NCBI GenBank assembly: GCA_963555705.1
Contig: OY743176.1
Span: forward strand, 62,446,040-62,510,039
DNA: 64,000 nt
Reading direction: 5' to 3'
DNA from: Ligustrum vulgare
Lineage: Eukaryota > Streptophyta > Magnoliopsida > Lamiales > Oleaceae
Under the pieces are notes generated by a model. It saw only the letters and a list, made by a program, of their open reading frames with translations, was not told the origin of the DNA and ran no database searches. Of the stretch, positions 10,886-23,865 are shown piece after piece (the first letter of the stretch is position 1; every line of letters starts with the position of its first letter). The position numbers were made by a program, and so were the translations under genes.

Positions 10886-13800
10886 ATGCCATCTAATCCA
10901 GACTCCCTTTTTTGCCCCTCAAGGTTTCGCTATAATTTTGTTCAATTTTGATAATCTGGTTCTTAAACTTCTTCTACAATTTTGTAAACATTTTTAATGA
11001 ATTAGCTTTTTGATTAATTCAGTTAGTCAGTAAAAACTAAAAAGTAATGGATAATGAATGTCGTTAATCTTAACTGGTAAAAGTAACTGATGTGTTCATC
11101 TTTTACATGATCTAATTCTGGAATTTATGTATTTGATTCCAGGTGGCTTGGATTATTCCGGCAAAAATCAGTTCAGCCAGAAACCGGCGACGATCCTATT
11201 CAAACTTCAAGCTCCGTCGAATGCTACGCGTGTACTCAGGTGGGTGTTCCAGTATTCCACTCCGCCAGTTGCGACAAGGCCAACAAGCCAGAGTGGGAGG
11301 CTTCAGCCGGTTCTTCTCTAATCCCAATAAAAAATCGACCGGGCCTGGAAACGAGCAAGACCCGCTCCACCAGCAGCCACCGCCGGAGTTCGGGTCCTTT
11401 CGGCCCGGTCTTGGACCCGAGAAGCAAGCAGGTGCAGAAGTGGAACCGGGCTTTCTTACTGGCACGTGGTATGGCGTTAGCCATGGATCCTCTCTTCTTC
11501 TATGCACTGTCGATCGGCCGCGGGAACTCGCCGTGCTTGTACATGGACGGCGGACTTGCGGCTTTCGTCACCGTCCTTCGCACGTGCTTTGACGTCGTAC
11601 ACCTCTGCCATTTGTGGCTGCAGTTTCGTTTGGCGTACGTTTCTAGAGAATCTCTTGTTGTTGGTTGTGGGAAACTCGTGTGGGACGCACGTGCCATTGC
11701 TTCGCATTACCTGCGGTCACTAAAGGGATTCTGGTTGGATGCTTTCGTGATTCTACCCATACCTCAGGTTCGCAATCAATTGCCAATTTTTTCGTGAAAT
11801 TTCATGTTAGTCGCAAACTTTGTTTTATACGTTTCCAAGTGGAGACTCAAGTTTAATTTTTAACTTAGTTAAATTTGTTATAATTTGTTATTCAAATAAG
11901 TATTTTATGAGAATTAATGTTAAAAATGAGATATATGTGACAAAATTCAACTGATATGTCATTCTTAATAAGTAAAATTTCGCGCATCTTGCAATTTTAG
12001 TAATGATATTAACCAATTATTGGATAGGAATTTGCTTGCCTTTTTCACTTGTAAAAATGATGAAATGTGGCATGATCCACAGGTCCATCTTCAGTAGTAT
12101 ATATGCATATAAATTATCATGATTTAATATGCAGATAGGGGTTATTCGGTGCACTGATTTTTGCATTCGTGCGAAAATGGACTGTTGTGTATAATTTTTA
12201 GATATTCATCTATTGCTCTTGTGGCATTTTGGGTTTGATCATATCAATAAGAAATCTGAAAGAAGTAGATGACATAAATAAACTTAAGGGTAAAGACTAA
12301 AGATACTCGTGTATGCAAAATAACTTTTGAACTTTTGGGTCAATCCGAGTTCTATTCAACATATTGATGTTTAATCACATGCAGTGTAAGTCGGTTTAAA
12401 AGTGCACTGTCATATTGACACGAATAATGCTATTCATCATTAATAGAGATTTTCATCATTACTCTTAGTGAACCAGATCCCTTTAATTGTCCATTGCATT
12501 AATTGGACAATGAATCAAGGGACCTATTGCCACCTACACCAGCTATGATTTCTACTAAGGGTCTGTTTGATAACCTTAATTTTCCGTGGAAAAGGAAATT
12601 CTTTTTAAACTTTTCTACTTTATGCTGTTTGATTGCGAAAATTTTCCGCGGACCCCACCCACGCGACCCTTTTCCTTGTTTTGGTGGAAAATGTTTTCTT
12701 TGGGTTTTGGTGGTTTTTTGTTTTCCATGGTGGATGGAAAATTATTTTCGACACGTTTAATCAATTTTGTTATTGTTAATTGACTTATTTTCTTTCCAAA
12801 AAATAACATTATCATCATCAAGTACAAATATATTTAAAAAGTAAAAAAAAAAAAAAAAAATTGATTAAAATAGCAAAAAATTACTTTATTTTCTATGAAA
12901 AATAATGTCAATCAAACAATAAAAGTTGGAAAATTCCCTACTTTTTCCACCTAGAAAATTAAACCAATCAAACACATTAACTTCTAATTCCCAGGAATTC
13001 AATTCCCTAGAATTCATTTTCTTTCCACCCAAATTCCACCCTTGTTATCAAACGCACCCTAAATATCCTTCAAGTGATTATTTCCTTGACAACAATTTGC
13101 TTGGCAGAAATCTCAAATTAAGTTTATTAATGAAAAAAACTACTTAGTCTCCCTTTGGTTAAACTAAAAATCAGATTATTATTATTCGATTTTGATAAAA
13201 TTCATGAAATGTGTGGTTGAAAAGTTGTGAGTCCTATAAAATTTTGGTTGAAAAAGTGTTTGGGAAAAAGAGTTTTAAAAAATGGTGACCAAACATATGC
13301 TTAATAAATTACTATAAAATTCTAGGATCAACAAATTTATCGGCTATTGTCTGTCAAATGTAGTTATGCCTTAAAAGTAAATATATCAGATCAGAAGGTT
13401 TGGAGATTGAGGTAATTAATTCTCCTTCAATTCTGGTAATTCAGCAGACAGGCATTTGAATTGAAAAAAAAAAAAAATGAAAGCTCAATGACTAATTTTG
13501 ACGAAAAAAAGTTTGGTCACAGCCCAACAACATGCTATAGACTGGGTGATTAACAGTGTTTTTAACCTTCAGGTGAAAGATCAAGTTTTCGCGGTTTCCT
13601 TTCCCTAGTCGTGTTTTAATCTGTCTATTTTTCAAACTTGTAGGCTGTGTTTTGGTTGGTAGTGCCGCGATTGATAAAAGATGAGCAAATAAAGCTTATA
13701 ATGACGATTATCCTGCTAATCTTCTTGTTCCAGTTTCTCCCTAAGGTCTATCACAGTATATACATGATGAAAAGAATGCAGAAAGTGACAGGGTACATCT

Positions 13801-16800
13801 TTGGCACTATTTGGTGGGGTTTTGGCCTTAATCTCATAGCATATTTCATTGCTTCTCATGTAAGTGCATCTCATTCCTGTTATTCCCTTAATAGACAGTA
13901 GCTCATAATCTATTCTTGGTTGATTTCGTTGGACTTTGTGTAGTCTAATCATAATGCACACATGTTTCCTCGACTACACGTTGACCCTGGTAAGATCAAC
14001 ACGGACGCAGAGGCGATTTATTTATAGTTTGAAGGGTATATAGGGCATCCATAGCTGTATTATGTCATCCCTAATATTGCTTTTGTCTGATTATTATTCC
14101 TCTTGAACTAATCCATAACAGATTTATCTTTCCAACAGGTTGCCGGAGGATGCTGGTATGTTCTTGCAATACAACGCATTGCGTCATGCCTCAAGCAGCA
14201 GTGTAACAGAAGTAGTACGTGTGATCTCTCTTTGTCATGCTCGGACGAAGTCTGTTACCAGTTTCTATTGCCATCAGGGACTATTGGAAATCCATGTGGC
14301 AATAATTTAACTGCCGTAAAAAGAAATCCATTATGTTTGGATGTCAATGGACCATTCAGATATGGAATATACAAGTGGGCTCTTCCGGTCGTATCTAGCA
14401 ACTCTATCACTGTTAAGATCCTTTATCCCATTTTTTGGGGATTGATGACCCTAAGGTAATTAATTATATGAACATTCATTTTGCAAGAATTTGTGGAGCC
14501 ATAATGCAATGCAATTCAGTTTGTGCTCCTCTCAATCATACCAAGATTCATAGTGATTTCAAAGGTTCATTGGCATATGAAATGGGATTGAAGAATTTAT
14601 TCCATCATGTGTTCTGCTACTCCATAGAATTTTGTAAATTAGAGACCTAATATATTTAAAAATTGCCTCTCTAGTAAAAGGAAATGAAAAAAAAATTGAG
14701 TGCTGCATTTTATGTTTTCCACTTGCATTAAGAATGAGTTTTCCCCCTGTATCTTTGCTGTAACTTGAAAATCCATTATTCTGTAAATTGGGATTTTCGA
14801 ACGTCTTGACAAGATGATTATGATACTTTAATCTTATTTTGGCATTTCCCAGGTTTTACTGTTATTCCCTTATACTAGTGATTTCTTATTATTGTACAAA
14901 ACGTGTAATAAAAAGGGTAAATGGCAATAAAATGAGTGAAAGAATGCAATAGTGAAAATTGCATCTACTGTTTGAATCATTGGAGTTATTCTTACAGTTA
15001 TTTTATTGGTTGCAGCACTTTTGGCAATGACTTGGAACCGACAAGCCACTGGCTCGAAGTAATGTTTAGTATATGCTTGGTGCTTAGTGGTTTAATGTTG
15101 TTCACGCTGTTAATCGGAAATATTCAGGTAATATGAATCGTCTACAGTTAAAAGAAAATAAAAAACAAAAACATTTCGTATTATTGAGTTTGAATGCGAT
15201 ATGTATTTTATGAATTTTAGATTCTTCTCTTGAAGGTGTTTTTACATGCGGTGATGGCAAAGAAGAGGAAAATGCAATTAAGGTGCCGAGACATGGAATG
15301 GTGGATGAGACGGAGGCAATTGCCTTCACAACTTAGACAAAGAGTTCGTCGATATGAACGCCAAAGATGGGCAACTATGGGTGGAGACAATGAGATGGAA
15401 CTTATTAAAGACTTACCAGAAGGACTTCGCCGCGACATCAAACGTCATCTTTGCCTTAACTTAATTAAAAAGGTGCTAGTAAGGGTTATCACCTATGAAT
15501 TGATAAATCGACACATCGGAGTATATTAAACATGTTTGGCTAACTCGTAGGTAATTTTAGGCTGTGTTTGATACAGCTTGATTTGCCTGGAAAATATCAA
15601 ATCGTGGAAAATATTTTCCACCTTTTGCATTTGGTTGGTGTTTGATTGACAAAATTTGCCTTGGAAAATGTTTTCTTAGGTACTATCATTTAAAGTACAA
15701 CTACCTCATTTGCCTTAAAAATATTTTCTTACCTATTTGCTGAGAAAACATTTTTCACCTAAGGTGGAAAATTCTTTTGCGTCACGTTTGATCATTTTTG
15801 TCGTTATTAATTGACTTATTTTTTTTTCTAGAAATTAACATTATTATTATCAAGTACAAATGAATGAAAAATTAATTTTTTTTTAATTAAAATAGTTAAA
15901 TTTTGATTTATTTGCCACGGAGAATAATGTCAATCAAACAACAAAACTAGGAAAATTTACCACTTTTTCACCTGGAAAATTAATCTAATCAAAAACTTCC
16001 AATTGACATTTTCCAGAAAAATAATTTCCAGGCAAATCAATTTTTAGAAAATATTTTCTTACCATTTATTTTCCATCTTTTCAATCAAATACAACCTTAC
16101 TTCTTAATATTTTTTCCCAAATACATCAGGATAAGTTACTGTTTTCTTTTTTATATGTATAAAAAATTACTCATATTGAAAGGAACTTATAACTTGTCTA
16201 AGTAAATTACTTAGGATAATTTCAATTGTACACACAAATTCTTACACATTGGCTTACACACCACTCACATGGAGTGGGACACACAAATATTGTAACCCAA
16301 GGAGTACATATAGCATTGTCCAATTACTTATTTACAACTTTACTTTTTTAAAATATTATTTCTTAATATTTATTTACTTGTGGTAAGCTTCTTAAGCTTA
16401 GCCAAACATGTTAGGATGAATCCTTAAACATACTTAGTTTTAGACTTTTCAAGAATATCTTAGTAGATGAGTTAGTAGTGGTTCTTTTTTCTCTAGCATC
16501 TTCAGTGGTTCGTATCCCTATCTTGATCCTTGGATTATTTACAACTGGAATTGAGCGACCCACTCAATGGATCATTTCGAGCAATGTTCTAATAAATGGT
16601 TCTCTTTCTCTTTCTCTTTCTCGAACACTAAGTACCTTTTATTTTACCTTATATTATAAAGAGCTCACTTCGGCAAGATTCCAAGCTCCAGTGAAAATAA
16701 TGAAGCCATTCATAAAATTGGAGATTGCTAACATGAAATGCCTATCTTTTGTGTTGGATTTTTTATTAAAAAGTAGTTAAATGATTTTTAGGTACCTCTC

Positions 16801-17435
16801 TTCCACAGTCTGGACGATCTCATTCTGGATAATATATGTGACCGTGCCATGCCCATCGTTTTCACCAAAGACGAAAAGGTAGAAAGATTTAATCTCAACC
16901 AATATTTTATTTTTGTCATTTCCTTCCTAACTTCTGTAATTAAAAACAGATTATACGAGAAGGAGATGCAGTGCAGAGGATTGTGTTCATCGTGCGTGGT
17001 CGTGTAAAGAGTTGCCAAAACCTTAGTCGCGGATTGATAGCAACTAGCATACTCGAGCCTGGAGGATTTTTTGGAGACGAGCTTTTTTCATGGTGCCTTC
17101 GCCGCCCTTTCATTGATAGACTTCCAGCCTCTTCAGCAACATTTATCTGTCTTGAATCTACTGAAGCATTTGCGCTTGACGCGAACGATCTAAGGTACAT
17201 CACAGATCACTTCCGCTACAAATTTGCTAATGGAAGGATTATGCATACTTCTAGATTTTATTCTTCCAACTGGAGGACATGGGCTGCCGTCAATATACAA
17301 TTGGCTTGGCGCCGTTATATGATCAGGACAAGACGGGCATCAAATATTGGCATAGCAAATGTGGATAGCAATGGTCGTCTCAGACAGTATGCTGCATTCT
17401 TTATGTCAATAAGGCCTCATGATCATCTTGAATAA
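10886..17435 (+). CDS. CNGC2: Cyclic nucleotide-gated ion channel 2, eight exons
   Basis: Exons: 10886-10923, 11143-11767, 13644-13859, 14139-14455, 15016-15127, 15236-15472, 16792-16878, 16950-17435. Every junction is GT..AG and the sum is 2118 nt, 705 residues plus stop. The product is a plasma-membrane Ca2+-permeable channel of the plant CNGC2 (DND1) type, which acts in calcium signalling in immunity and development. Visible features: [10 protein letters not shown] near residue 40; the S1-S6 channel core to about residue 435; a pore with TFGNDLE (400-406); the C-linker ending near 515; a cyclic-nucleotide-binding domain with phosphate-binding cassette [16 protein letters not shown] (582-597); an IQ-type calmodulin site NIQLAWRRY (659-667); and the family C-terminus SIRPHDHLE. 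The Arabidopsis protein is 726 residues. The pore triplet is GND, where AND is expected for CNGC2. No disabling change was seen. The start is set by a 13-codon first exon beginning MPSNP. Confidence 0.95.
12559..13059. mobile_element. Harbinger-type (Tourist-like) MITE in CNGC2 intron 2
   Basis: The ends GGGTCTGTTTGATAAC and GGGTGCGTTTGATAAC (inverted) are flanked by a TAA duplication (12556-12558, 13060-13062), 501 bp. It shares internal sequence with the MITE at 15560-16096, for example TTAATTGACTTATTTT and ATCAAGTACAAAT. No coding capacity. Confidence 0.8.
15560..16096. mobile_element. Harbinger-type (Tourist-like) MITE in CNGC2 intron 6
   Basis: The ends GGCTGTGTTTGATAC and GGTTGTATTTGATTG (inverted) are flanked by a TTA duplication (15557-15559, 16097-16099), 537 bp. 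Related to the MITE in intron 2. It is wholly intronic, so the coding sequence is untouched. Confidence 0.8.
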
Positions 17436-18589
17436 AGTAATTATTTTTTCCCTTCACATGATTATTGCAGATTCTTTGATGTGCATGAGGTAGGAAAAAC
17501 GAAGAAACGTGCGCTCAAAATGTACCATTTATGTGAAGAATATTCTTCCTTTATAGGAAATGTAGTTTGTCTCTCTAGGCACATGAGAATCATATAATTC
17601 TTCCTTTATAGGAAATGTAGTTTCCCAAACAGAGGTCAAATCATCATATAATTACACCTTTAAAGGTCTTTCCAAAAGTGAATCACATAATTTTACCTTG
17701 AATTGAACCTATCAAATAAAGTCACTTTAGAATAAATAGCATTATTCTTTGGTAAAATATAAAGAGATACTTTTATAGGTTATACAACCTTTAAAGTGAA
17801 GTCTATAATTCAATGCATTTAAGTAAGAGTAGTTTTACTAGACTAGTTAATTTGTATAAATCGGTATTTCAAATGTGGCTAAAGCTTATGCATTGAGGTG
17901 CATGTTGACTAGGAACGTCAAAGTTTATGATTCAAGGGCTTCTTAACAAGGTTATATGCGTTGACTGACTTAGTCATGCAAAAACTGAATTCTATGAACA
18001 TGCAATTTAGGCCTTCACAAAAAACGTGTAATGTAATTTTTAGAATTAGGCTCATTCATATATTAAATCTTCAAATTTTTAAAATCAATCCTTTCTAAAC
18101 TATTTTACCAAATCAAGTATTCTAAATCAAATCCTAATCATCTTTCCCCCATCTCTCTCCACTCAGAAAACCAGATCTCATCAACGCCATGGAACCAGAT
18201 TGCCGCATCTTGCTATGGTTGCTAGAGTCATCACTGTCGTGGAACCTGCTGGCTGCATCGTGATGTCGTTGCTGGAATCATCACCGTCGTGTAACTTGTT
18301 GGCTGAATTGATCGCAAACACAACACCGCGGACAATGTCGGTGCAACAGCAGCGAGGGGAGACAGCGGCACTGTGCGCTTTCAGCTTAGTCACCGATGTG
18401 AGCGACGCCACTGAATCTGTGAGAGTGGTTTTGTTTTTCTCGATGGCTGAACTCATCGGGTAGTGGGTCTTGTGGCAACTTTGATTTCGCAGTATTATTG
18501 CAGTAGATAGATTTGGTGGTGCATGTGGTGGCTCGGTGGTGGTGCTAGGGTGGTTTTGGTGGCGATTTATTTTGTGCGTGTGTGAAACC
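17436..18589. other. CNGC2 3' flank, no gene recognised
   Basis: The first few hundred bases are presumably 3' UTR. A 25-bp sequence ATTCTTCCTTTATAGGAAAT occurs twice (about 17541 and 17598). From 18180 to 18460 a GC-richer stretch repeats a phrase of about 70 bp containing TCATCACYGTCGTG. The open frames there are low-complexity and match no family I recognise. Confidence 0.5.
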
Positions 18590-20229
18590 TGATCGCTCCG
18601 CAAGTGCACGAGTCGCAAGTAATAAAGTGGACGTGTGTCCAATTATCGATTTCATAGAGATTGTGTTAAATTATATTTTAGATTACGAATTCTTAACCGG
18701 AATTAGAGATTTGATTGAGTTTGAAAATTTTGATTTTGAAAATTAAAATAAAGATTAAATTAAAGAAACAATAAAATTTGAATTTAAAACTTATAAAAAC
18801 AAATGCGTTAGAATTATGAATCCATTTTAACCAAATCATCCATGTGTTTGACCAAATCATTTAAATACAATTCACGGGATTTTGAATATCCATGTTTCAA
18901 ATGTTATTTAAGTCCTCTTTCGAGCGATGCATAAAAACCTACATCTAAATACAAATTGACTATATTTCTATGACAATTAAACAATTAGAAAAGCATTAAC
19001 GATCAATGAACACTATATAGGATAACACAAAGTATAGGGGTATATTTATATCCCCTATCAGACTTTGTGGCAATTAAATAGCTTCTAATGAAATCCTACT
19101 CCTTCGAACATAGAAAATCATAAAGACAATCACACAAAAGCTGGTCAAATAATTGCGTAATAATAAAGGCACTTATTTAATTACATCAAACCCATAAACT
19201 GTATATATTAAATAATAGGTCAAAACATAGAATCAAAGATTAAAACTTCATCACAATCCTAACACAAGAATTCTAGCCTAAAAATATGATAAAAGATAAA
19301 TCACAAGAAAAATGAATAGAAGTCACCATGTTCATCTTCTTGATCCTTGTTCTTCAATCTTGAATTTGACTTTCAATGGATCCCCCAGCAATTCGACATC
19401 GTTTTGGTCATGAAATATCACAGTTGGAAATTCTTAAAAACGTGCCAAAGATCTGGTATTTATAGATTAGGTTGGTATTTATAGATTAGGTTGAAGTATA
19501 GGTTACTTGGAAGATAAGAATGCTGAAAATCACGTCCAAATTGACTTCCAAAAGAGTTCCAACCGAATAAGGAAAGTTACCTTCGTGGGAGATCTTTTCT
19601 TCACTGCACACAATTCAGTATTTTGGTCATATCTTTCTATTCCCTTATCCAATTTAGGTGATTCAAATTGTGTTAGAAAGATAACATAAAGGGCTACAAT
19701 TCTTACTTAAATGAGATTTTCCTAATTCGAATGTTAACTACCCCGAAACTAGGTTTCAAAGTATGACTAAAAATCTGTCCGAAAATTGTGTGATTGGAAT
19801 GAATTTATGGTAATATTCTTGTCATATTCCATTCCTTTTTCAGTTTTAATTGCATCCAATTGATACCTAGCAATCTTCAAGTATCGTATCATGTTTCGAA
19901 TCAATCATTGAGTATTTGCAATTTGGTCCTTCTTCATTTGATTTGAATACATTAATCCTTGAATTTCTAATTTCTTCCAATTTGGTTCTTTCTTTGACTT
20001 TTCTTCCAATTGACCATTTGATTTACTTCATCAACTCTTGATTTTCACATTTTAGCTCTTTTATCATCCAAATGACTTGTTTTTTTTACTTCAATTCCAT
20101 TGTTTTCTCGACTTTGGTGTTTTTCCTGAAATACAAATAATACTAACTAAATAAATAGCAAATATTCTTAAATAAACGCATAAAATCCTACTTTTAGGAT
20201 AGAGATAAGTGTATAAAATACACTTATCA
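18590..20229. mobile_element. Solo LTR (1640 bp)
   Basis: Begins TGATCGCTCC and ends ACTTATCA, with TGAT/ATCA termini. It is flanked by a perfect 5-bp duplication AAACC (18585-18589, 20230-20234). The start contains GCAAGTGCACGAGTCGCAAG and the body is non-coding. A single LTR with intact duplication means that unequal recombination removed the rest. A related, truncated sequence lies at about 58990-59905. Confidence 0.85.
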
Positions 20230-20234
20230 AAACC

Positions 20235-21049
20235 CGTGTGACTATGTGTACGCGCGGGGGGAGAAGAGGAAGGGGAGGAGTTGTCTTTACGTTGTGGGGA
20301 GCGGTGGCGGCCGGTGGTGAAGAGGCAGACGAAAAGATGGAGCGGCGAGAGAGAGGAAGCTGAGTGGGTGAGGCGAGAGGTTTGAAAGATCGTGATTTGA
20401 GGATTTAGGTAAGGTGGTGATTGGGATTTGATGGTGATGGTCCTCTTAGGTGGTGGTTGGTTGGGATGGATTTTGTTGGTGATGGTCCTCTTAGGTTGTG
20501 GTTGTTGGTAATGATTTTTGGTGGTGGTGATGGTTTTATGTGGTAATTGTTGGTGGTGGTGGTGGTGGTAATTAGTTACAATTGTAAGTAAAACTAATTA
20601 TAATTGTAACTAATTACAAATTGAAATAAAATTACAGTTGTAACTAATTATAAATTGAAATAAAGTTACAAATGTAATTAATTACAATTTTGAAATAAAG
20701 TTACGATAGTGGTTCGACGACAACGATTGTGGCGATTGTTGATTACAATTTAACTTGTATAATTAATTACAAATTACACTAATATTTTACTAATTCATTC
20801 ATAAGTTACAATTGTAATTAATTACAAAATTGAAATAAAGTTACAATTGTAGTTAATTACAAAATCTGATTCTGATTTAATAAAAAAACTTGATTTTGAA
20901 AAATATTTTGATACTTATGTAATTAGTTATAAATCACCTGATTTCAAAAAATTTCATACCTAAATATTTGTAATTGTGTAATTAACCCACACTATTTTTT
21001 AGTATAGATTCGTTCATAGAAGATACTTTGCTATATAGGTGCTTGACTG
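20235..21049. repeat. Purine-rich spacer and TTACAATTGTAA-type repeats
   Basis: 20235-20560 is GGTGGTG-rich with a 60-bp near-duplication (GGTGATGGTCCTCTTAGG occurs twice). 20570-20870 has repeated AATTACAATTGTAACTAATT phrases that are nearly palindromic. No gene is supported. Confidence 0.6.
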
Positions 21050-21170
21050 GGTTAAATTTCCTCATTGCCAATGTACTATTGCAAAGTTATCTGAAATGTT
21101 ATTGATCTTTAAATTATATCTAATATGCCATTGCACTTTAAGATTAAAAATTTAAAACTCTCATTACCAC

Positions 21171-21775
21171 TGTTGAGATTGTACCAAAATGTGGCACATT
21201 GGGCCACCATTGAAGGCCCAATGAGGGCCCACGGACTTTAACCCATGATTAGAAGTTCAAGATATCTCCCTGGGCCAATGGCCGAGGTGGAAAAGCACAC
21301 GAGCTCCTCTGGTCGAACTGATTTGTGTGTAGCAGGCGCGCTTTATGCTTAGCCGAGGTGCTTACAGTGGCACCTCAGATGTAAAGATGAGACAAGGGAT
21401 GAAGTCAGAGATGTGACACCGCCTTTACCAAGATGTGATAGACGTCCATCCCCCTACGAAATGTAGCAATAATTACAGTCAAAAAACAAGGTTGTTCCCT
21501 CCAAGAATTAGGGTGAATACACATGTAAAAGTCCGCCATGTGTCATAATCCAGGGCAACGAATCATTCTATAAATATAGCACACTTGCCTTCAAGGAATG
21601 GGTTAGCAATTTAATACTCTTAACTAAATATTTTTCTCTCACTCCCTTTTCTCTCTTTTACGTACTTATATTTCCCGCACTGATTGTTTGTCACAGTGCG
21701 CAGGAGATCCACGTGTTCAAGAGAGAGGAGCTGAGACGTGTTGGTCCAAGGTCCAGCCGGATTTTGTGGTCAACA
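21171..21775 (+). mobile_element. Solo LTR of a Tat-type element (605 bp)
   Basis: Begins TGTTGAGATT and ends GTGGTCAACA, with a perfect ACCAC duplication (21166-21170, 21776-21780). The last 110 bp (CACAGTGCGCAGGAGATCCACGTG and on) and other parts match the LTRs at 46335-47006 and 58016-58692 read in reverse, so it is a related family. It splits the left arm of the surrounding inverted-repeat element. Confidence 0.9.
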
Positions 21776-23865
21776 ACCACTATACTATTTCAATGATTCC
21801 CCAAATGTCATTGAACTTTAAATGTCATTTGGTGTGCCATTGAACTATTAAAAGCGTATCCCATTTGTCACTTCCTTTAAAATTGTTTCAATTTTTTATT
21901 AATTATTTTTTTTTTGTTTCATTATTGTAGATGAATCTATTCATAATTTTTTTTATCCAATAAATAATATTCTCTTCATTATGAAAATATTTTTGTGTAG
22001 ATTCTTTCAATGAGTTTTTTTTTTTTTTTTTGTGTGTAGAAATGGATTGTCCATTTTATTCGAACATTTCTTCTAGAAATGTAATTCTTTCTATTATTAA
22101 TATTTTATGAAAATAAAGTTATTTAAAATAATCAGAATATTATTGATAGATAAAATATATTTATATATATTCTTTCAATGAGTTTTTTTTTTTTTTTTTT
22201 TTTTTTAAGTAGAATCTAGTTGTCCATATGAATCGAGCATTTCTTCTGGAAAAAATATTTTTATCTATCCTTAATATTTTATGAAAAGAGAATAATTTAC
22301 AATGATGTTCAAAGAATTTTTAAAATAAAAAAAAAATCGAAGGAATTATTGCATTATTGGAAATGGATAAGAAATATGGTAGTTATATTGTAATACCGCT
22401 TTTCATTTTTTACGTGTATCCTTAAATTTCACGTAATAATTATGTTAATGTTATAAATTTTAAATTTAATGATATTTTTTTTAATGTCGATAATTTGAAT
22501 TATTTTGCAGTGGAAGGACTTGGATGCCGTCTCGATCAATGTACCAATTAAAAGTTTCTAAAGTGTTTATTTTAATAGTTTACGTGTAATTTATGTGATT
22601 AATTGTTTTACTCCCTAAACATACTATTTTCTATTTTATTGCATTAAATTGAAGTTGAGAAAAGTTTGGTGACACTTTGGAAATTTAGTTGAGGGTTGTG
22701 GACTTAAATTACCAATTTATGGGAGCTAAGGGACTGAATTGCAAAGGAGGGGACTTGAGGGACCAAATTGCAAATTTCAAAAGATTAAAATTAAACCTAA
22801 ACCCTCATTATACCTCTCCCTCACTCACGACTCCCATCTCTCTCTCGGTCGACACCTCTGCCCGCCTCTCAACTCCCTCGATCTCCCACGCCTCTGTTCC
22901 TCTCGGCCTCACTGTCTCTCGCCTCACCGAACACCACCACCCTCCCTTCCGGTGCCGACCGCCTCCCCTAGCGCTGGTAAGGACCTTTTTATTTCCTCCA
23001 CCATCCGTTGCACACATCGCCCGCACACACACTGCCACGGGTTTACGCGAACACACACTAGGTTACACATCCACGAACACCATTACATATATTGACCGTA
23101 TGTATGTGTATATATATGTAGGTGTGTAAATTCCCACGGTGTATCTCTGATTTCGAGTATATGTATATGTGTATATATATATATATGTGTGTGTGTATAG
23201 TGGGTGTAAATGTGTATGGTTCTCATATTTTCGAATTAAAGTTTAGTTGATTTTGAATTATACTGTTAAATTGGGAATTTAGTAATGCTTATATATGTGT
23301 GTATTGATGTATATATGTATATATAGATGCGTATTTTCTACAGTAGATTTTTCAGATTCTGACTTAGTATAATTTCGAAATTTAATTGATGAAATTCAAT
23401 TTTTAAATTTAGGTATTTAGTGTTTATATGTATGCGTTAATGATAAATTTCGAAAATTTTTAAATTTGATTTGTTTAATTGATTTTCTTCTAGTTTAAGG
23501 AAGGGTTAAATTGAGAATTTTAGAATTTGGGAAAGTGGTATAAACTTGAATAAAATTTCTAATTTGCTTTAAAGTGTATATATATATATATATATATTTC
23601 TGGTTTTTGAGATTTATGAAAATTGTAGTTTAGCTAACTGTTTGGGTGAAGTTTCAAGTTTCTAAATCCGTAAGTTATGTCTTTTAAATTTGTACTGCTA
23701 GTTAAGTTGAAGCATAATGGTAATCTTTGAAATATTAAGGAACTCTATGAATGTTTTTATTAATTTTCATTCAGTTATGATTTCGAATTTGAATTGGTCA
23801 ATGTCAATTATGGGGGGTTAATGCTAATAAAAGTATATTTTATTTAATGAATGAATATAACTAGG

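Noticed and set aside
11143..11797. Several overlapping long frames on both strands
   Set aside because: GC-rich exon 2 of CNGC2 produces shadows; only the frame matching the family and the splice sites is kept.
18181..18642. 153-codon minus-strand frame
   Set aside because: Low-complexity Thr/His/Pro-rich sequence over a locally repeated region, no family resemblance.
22689..23129. Frames of 118-146 codons on both strands
   Set aside because: They lie inside a solo LTR in a CT-rich stretch; the homologous LTR at 60383 does not keep them open.
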